From assembly GCA_029008595.1 (NCBI GenBank), contig JAQXJH010000112.1:1-41992 (forward strand): 41,992 nt of DNA. Reading direction: 5' to 3'. The position numbers and the translations under genes are program-made. The DNA comes from Bacillota bacterium (lineage in GTDB: Bacteria; Bacillota; Clostridia; Oscillospirales; Acutalibacteraceae). This document shows positions 40,352 to 41,992 of this stretch, one piece after another. The notes under the pieces are model-generated. The model was not told the origin of the DNA and ran no database searches. It saw only the letters and a program-made list of their open reading frames with translations. Each line of letters begins with the position of its first letter. The first letter of the stretch is position 1.

Positions 40352-40443
40352 AAAACTATCTTTACGGACGGCCGCCTGAAATCCTGCTTTACTGCAGATT
40401 CGCTTGCCGCCGCGAATATGCCGCTGAAGGGAAGTCAAAGGAA

Positions 40444-41992
40444 ATGACGAATCAAGTGACCCGCATTTTTGTGGAAAAGCGCCCCGGCTTCGATATTGAA
40501 GCGCAGCAGATGCTCGCCGATCTGCAGGAAAACCTGGGCCTGCGCAGTATTACCGGGCTGCGCCTGTTCAACCGCTACGATCTTTCCGGTCTGGATTCCG
40601 AAGAACTGGCCAAGGCCAAAAAGATTATTTTCTCCGAACCGAACGCCGACAGGATCTATGACGAGGTTCTGCCGGAAATGGACGGCTGCAAAAGCTTTGC
40701 GACGGAATATCTGCCCGGCCAGTATGACCAGCGCGCCGATTCCGCGGCGCAGTGCGCTCAGCTGCTGACGCAGGGAGAACGCCCACAGGTGCTGACCGCC
40801 AAGGTGATCTGCCTGTTCGGCGACATCAGCGACGAAGAGCTGCAGCGCGTGCAGCATTACATGATCAACCCGGTGGAGTCACGCCCGGCCTCCGCCAAAA
40901 AGCCGGAATCGCTGGAAATGCAGAGTCGCGTGCCGGATGACGTTGCCGTTGTGAGTGGCTTTATCCGCTGGAACGAAGCCGAACTGAAACAGTACTTTGA
41001 TTCCATGGGTTTTGCCATGACGCTGGACGACCTGCGCTTCTGCCGCGATTATTTCCGCGACGGTGAGCACCGCGATCCCTTTGTGACCGAGCTGCGCGTG
41101 ATCGATACCTATTGGTCGGATCATTGCCGTCATACGACCTTTCAGACGCGTCTGAATCATATCGAAATTGAAAAGGGCGCGCTTTCCGGCACGATCGAGG
41201 CAGCGCTGCAGGCGTATTACGATGCGCGCGGCGAGGTCTACGGCGAGACCGACCGGCCCGTCTGCCTGATGGATATGGCCGTTATGGGAATGAAGCTGCT
41301 GAAAAAGCGCGGCATGATCCCCGACCTTGATATCAGCGACGAGATCAACGCCTGCTCGATCCAGGTTCCCGTTGTGATCGACGGCAAAACCGAGCAGTGG
41401 CTGGTACAGTTCAAAAATGAGACGCATAACCACCCGACGGAGATCGAGCCGTTCGGCGGCGCGGCTACCTGCCTCGGCGGCGCGATCCGCGATCCGCTTT
41501 CGGGCCGTTCCTACGTTTATCAGGCGATGCGCGTCACCGGCTCCGGCGATCCGCTGACCCCGTTTGAAGATACTCTGCCCGGCAAGCTGCCCAGCCGCAA
41601 AATTACGCGCGGGGCAGCTCACGGCTACAGCTCCTACGGAAACCAGATCGGCCTTGCAACGGGTCAGGTCACGGAGTTTTATGACAACGGCTATATGGCA
41701 AAGCGTCTGGAGATCGGCGCGGTGATCGGGGCTTCTCCCAAGGAGAACGTAGTCCGCGGCGTTCCGGCCGAGGGCGATATCATCGTGCTGCTGGGCGGGC
41801 GCACCGGACGCGACGGCTGCGGCGGCGCTACCGGTTCCTCCAAGGCACATACCGAACAGTCGATTGAAACATGCGGCGCCGAGGTGCAGAAGGGCAATCC
41901 GCCGACCGAGCGCAAGATCCAGCGGCTGGTCCGCAAAAAAGAAGTGGCGCAGATGATCAAGCGCTGCAACGATTTCGGCGCAGGCGGCGTCT
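40444..41992 (+). CDS. purL: Phosphoribosylformylglycinamidine synthase, 5' part (runs off the right edge)
   Basis: 516 codons visible without a stop. The enzyme converts FGAR to FGAM in purine biosynthesis. The sequence opens with the N-terminal PurS-like domain (VTRIFVEKRPGFDIEAQQM), then a linker, and the FGAM-synthase domain with TYWSDHCRHTTF (about residue 220), KNETHNHPTEIEPFGGAATCLGGAIRD (about 325-350) and GRTGRDGCGGATGSSKAHTE (about 455-475). The PurS-like start fused to the synthase indicates the long single-chain form (about 1,200 residues, with a C-terminal glutaminase beyond the window). AAAGGA lies just before ATG 40444. Confidence 0.95.
   Translation, partial: MTNQVTRIFVEKRPGFDIEAQQMLADLQENLGLRSITGLRLFNRYDLSGLDSEELAKAKKIIFSEPNADRIYDEVLPEMDGCKSFATEYLPGQYDQRADSAAQCAQLLTQGERPQVLTAKVICLFGDISDEELQRVQHYMINPVESRPASAKKPESLEMQSRVPDDVAVVSGFIRWNEAELKQYFDSMGFAMTLDDLRFCRDYFRDGEHRDPFVTELRVIDTYWSDHCRHTTFQTRLNHIEIEKGALSGTIEAALQAYYDARGEVYGETDRPVCLMDMAVMGMKLLKKRGMIPDLDISDEINACSIQVPVVIDGKTEQWLVQFKNETHNHPTEIEPFGGAATCLGGAIRDPLSGRSYVYQAMRVTGSGDPLTPFEDTLPGKLPSRKITRGAAHGYSSYGNQIGLATGQVTEFYDNGYMAKRLEIGAVIGASPKENVVRGVPAEGDIIVLLGGRTGRDGCGGATGSSKAHTEQSIETCGAEVQKGNPPTERKIQRLVRKKEVAQMIKRCNDFGAGGV

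Noticed and set aside
40352..40443. Purine or other riboswitch before purL.
   Set aside because: Only 92 nt, without a three-way junction or a terminator/antiterminator pair.

Overview
The window looks like a chromosomal stretch of a moderately GC-rich Bacillota bacterium, most likely a Clostridia member of the Oscillospirales/Ruminococcaceae type. The pointers are strong AGGAGG-type ribosome sites, frequent TTG/GTG starts, TTGACA-17-TATAAT promoters, a T-box leader, CsoR/CopA copper control, a nine-gene V-type ATPase operon and a split LysO pair. Genus-level identity is inference. No rRNA, tRNA, CRISPR array, integrase or insertion sequence was seen.

Layout. 1-584: partial queH and a Dabb gene (minus), sharing a divergent promoter region with a T-box-controlled ABC importer of the TrpXYZ type (970-3691). 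3708-5706: a compact switch-like locus, with a catalytically degenerate ImmA/IrrE-like gene facing an XRE repressor plus an intact ImmA/IrrE protease; face-to-face consensus promoters are interleaved with three operator repeats. 5769-9533: galE, an HD-domain protein, a small PH-domain protein and a MATE exporter. 9837-12054: a small acidic protein and a YdbS/YdbT-like PH-domain pair. 12135-14989: SDR, MltG-like lipoprotein, amidohydrolase. 15259-20220: DUF1846 protein, an Lrp/AsnC regulator divergent from aspartase, and a DUF3626 protein. 20255-23157: copA-csoR operon with a CsoR box and a likely nested CopZ start inside copA. 23444-23860: a small membrane protein whose promoter spacer is a perfect 16-bp palindrome. 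24815-33711: V-type ATPase operon in the order H(G)-C-I-K-F-E-A-B-D, followed by a TtcA-like gene. 34056-34975: split LysO exporter. 35222-36980: flavodoxin-like protein, anchored DUF4352-like protein and two very small acidic ORFs. 37102-40224: an operon of rsgA paralogue, GNAT and methyltransferase behind an apparent leader-peptide/terminator attenuator. 40444-end: 5' part of purL.

The most interesting parts are (1) the attenuated rsgA-GNAT-methyltransferase operon, whose leader has a promoter, a tiny hydrophobic ORF with good ribosome sites and two tandem terminators, the layout of ribosome-sensing attenuators; (2) the switch locus at 3.7-5.7 kb, phage-like in regulation but without mobile-element genes; and (3) the copA gene with an internal Shine-Dalgarno and ATG that would release the C-terminal metal-binding domain as a free chaperone.
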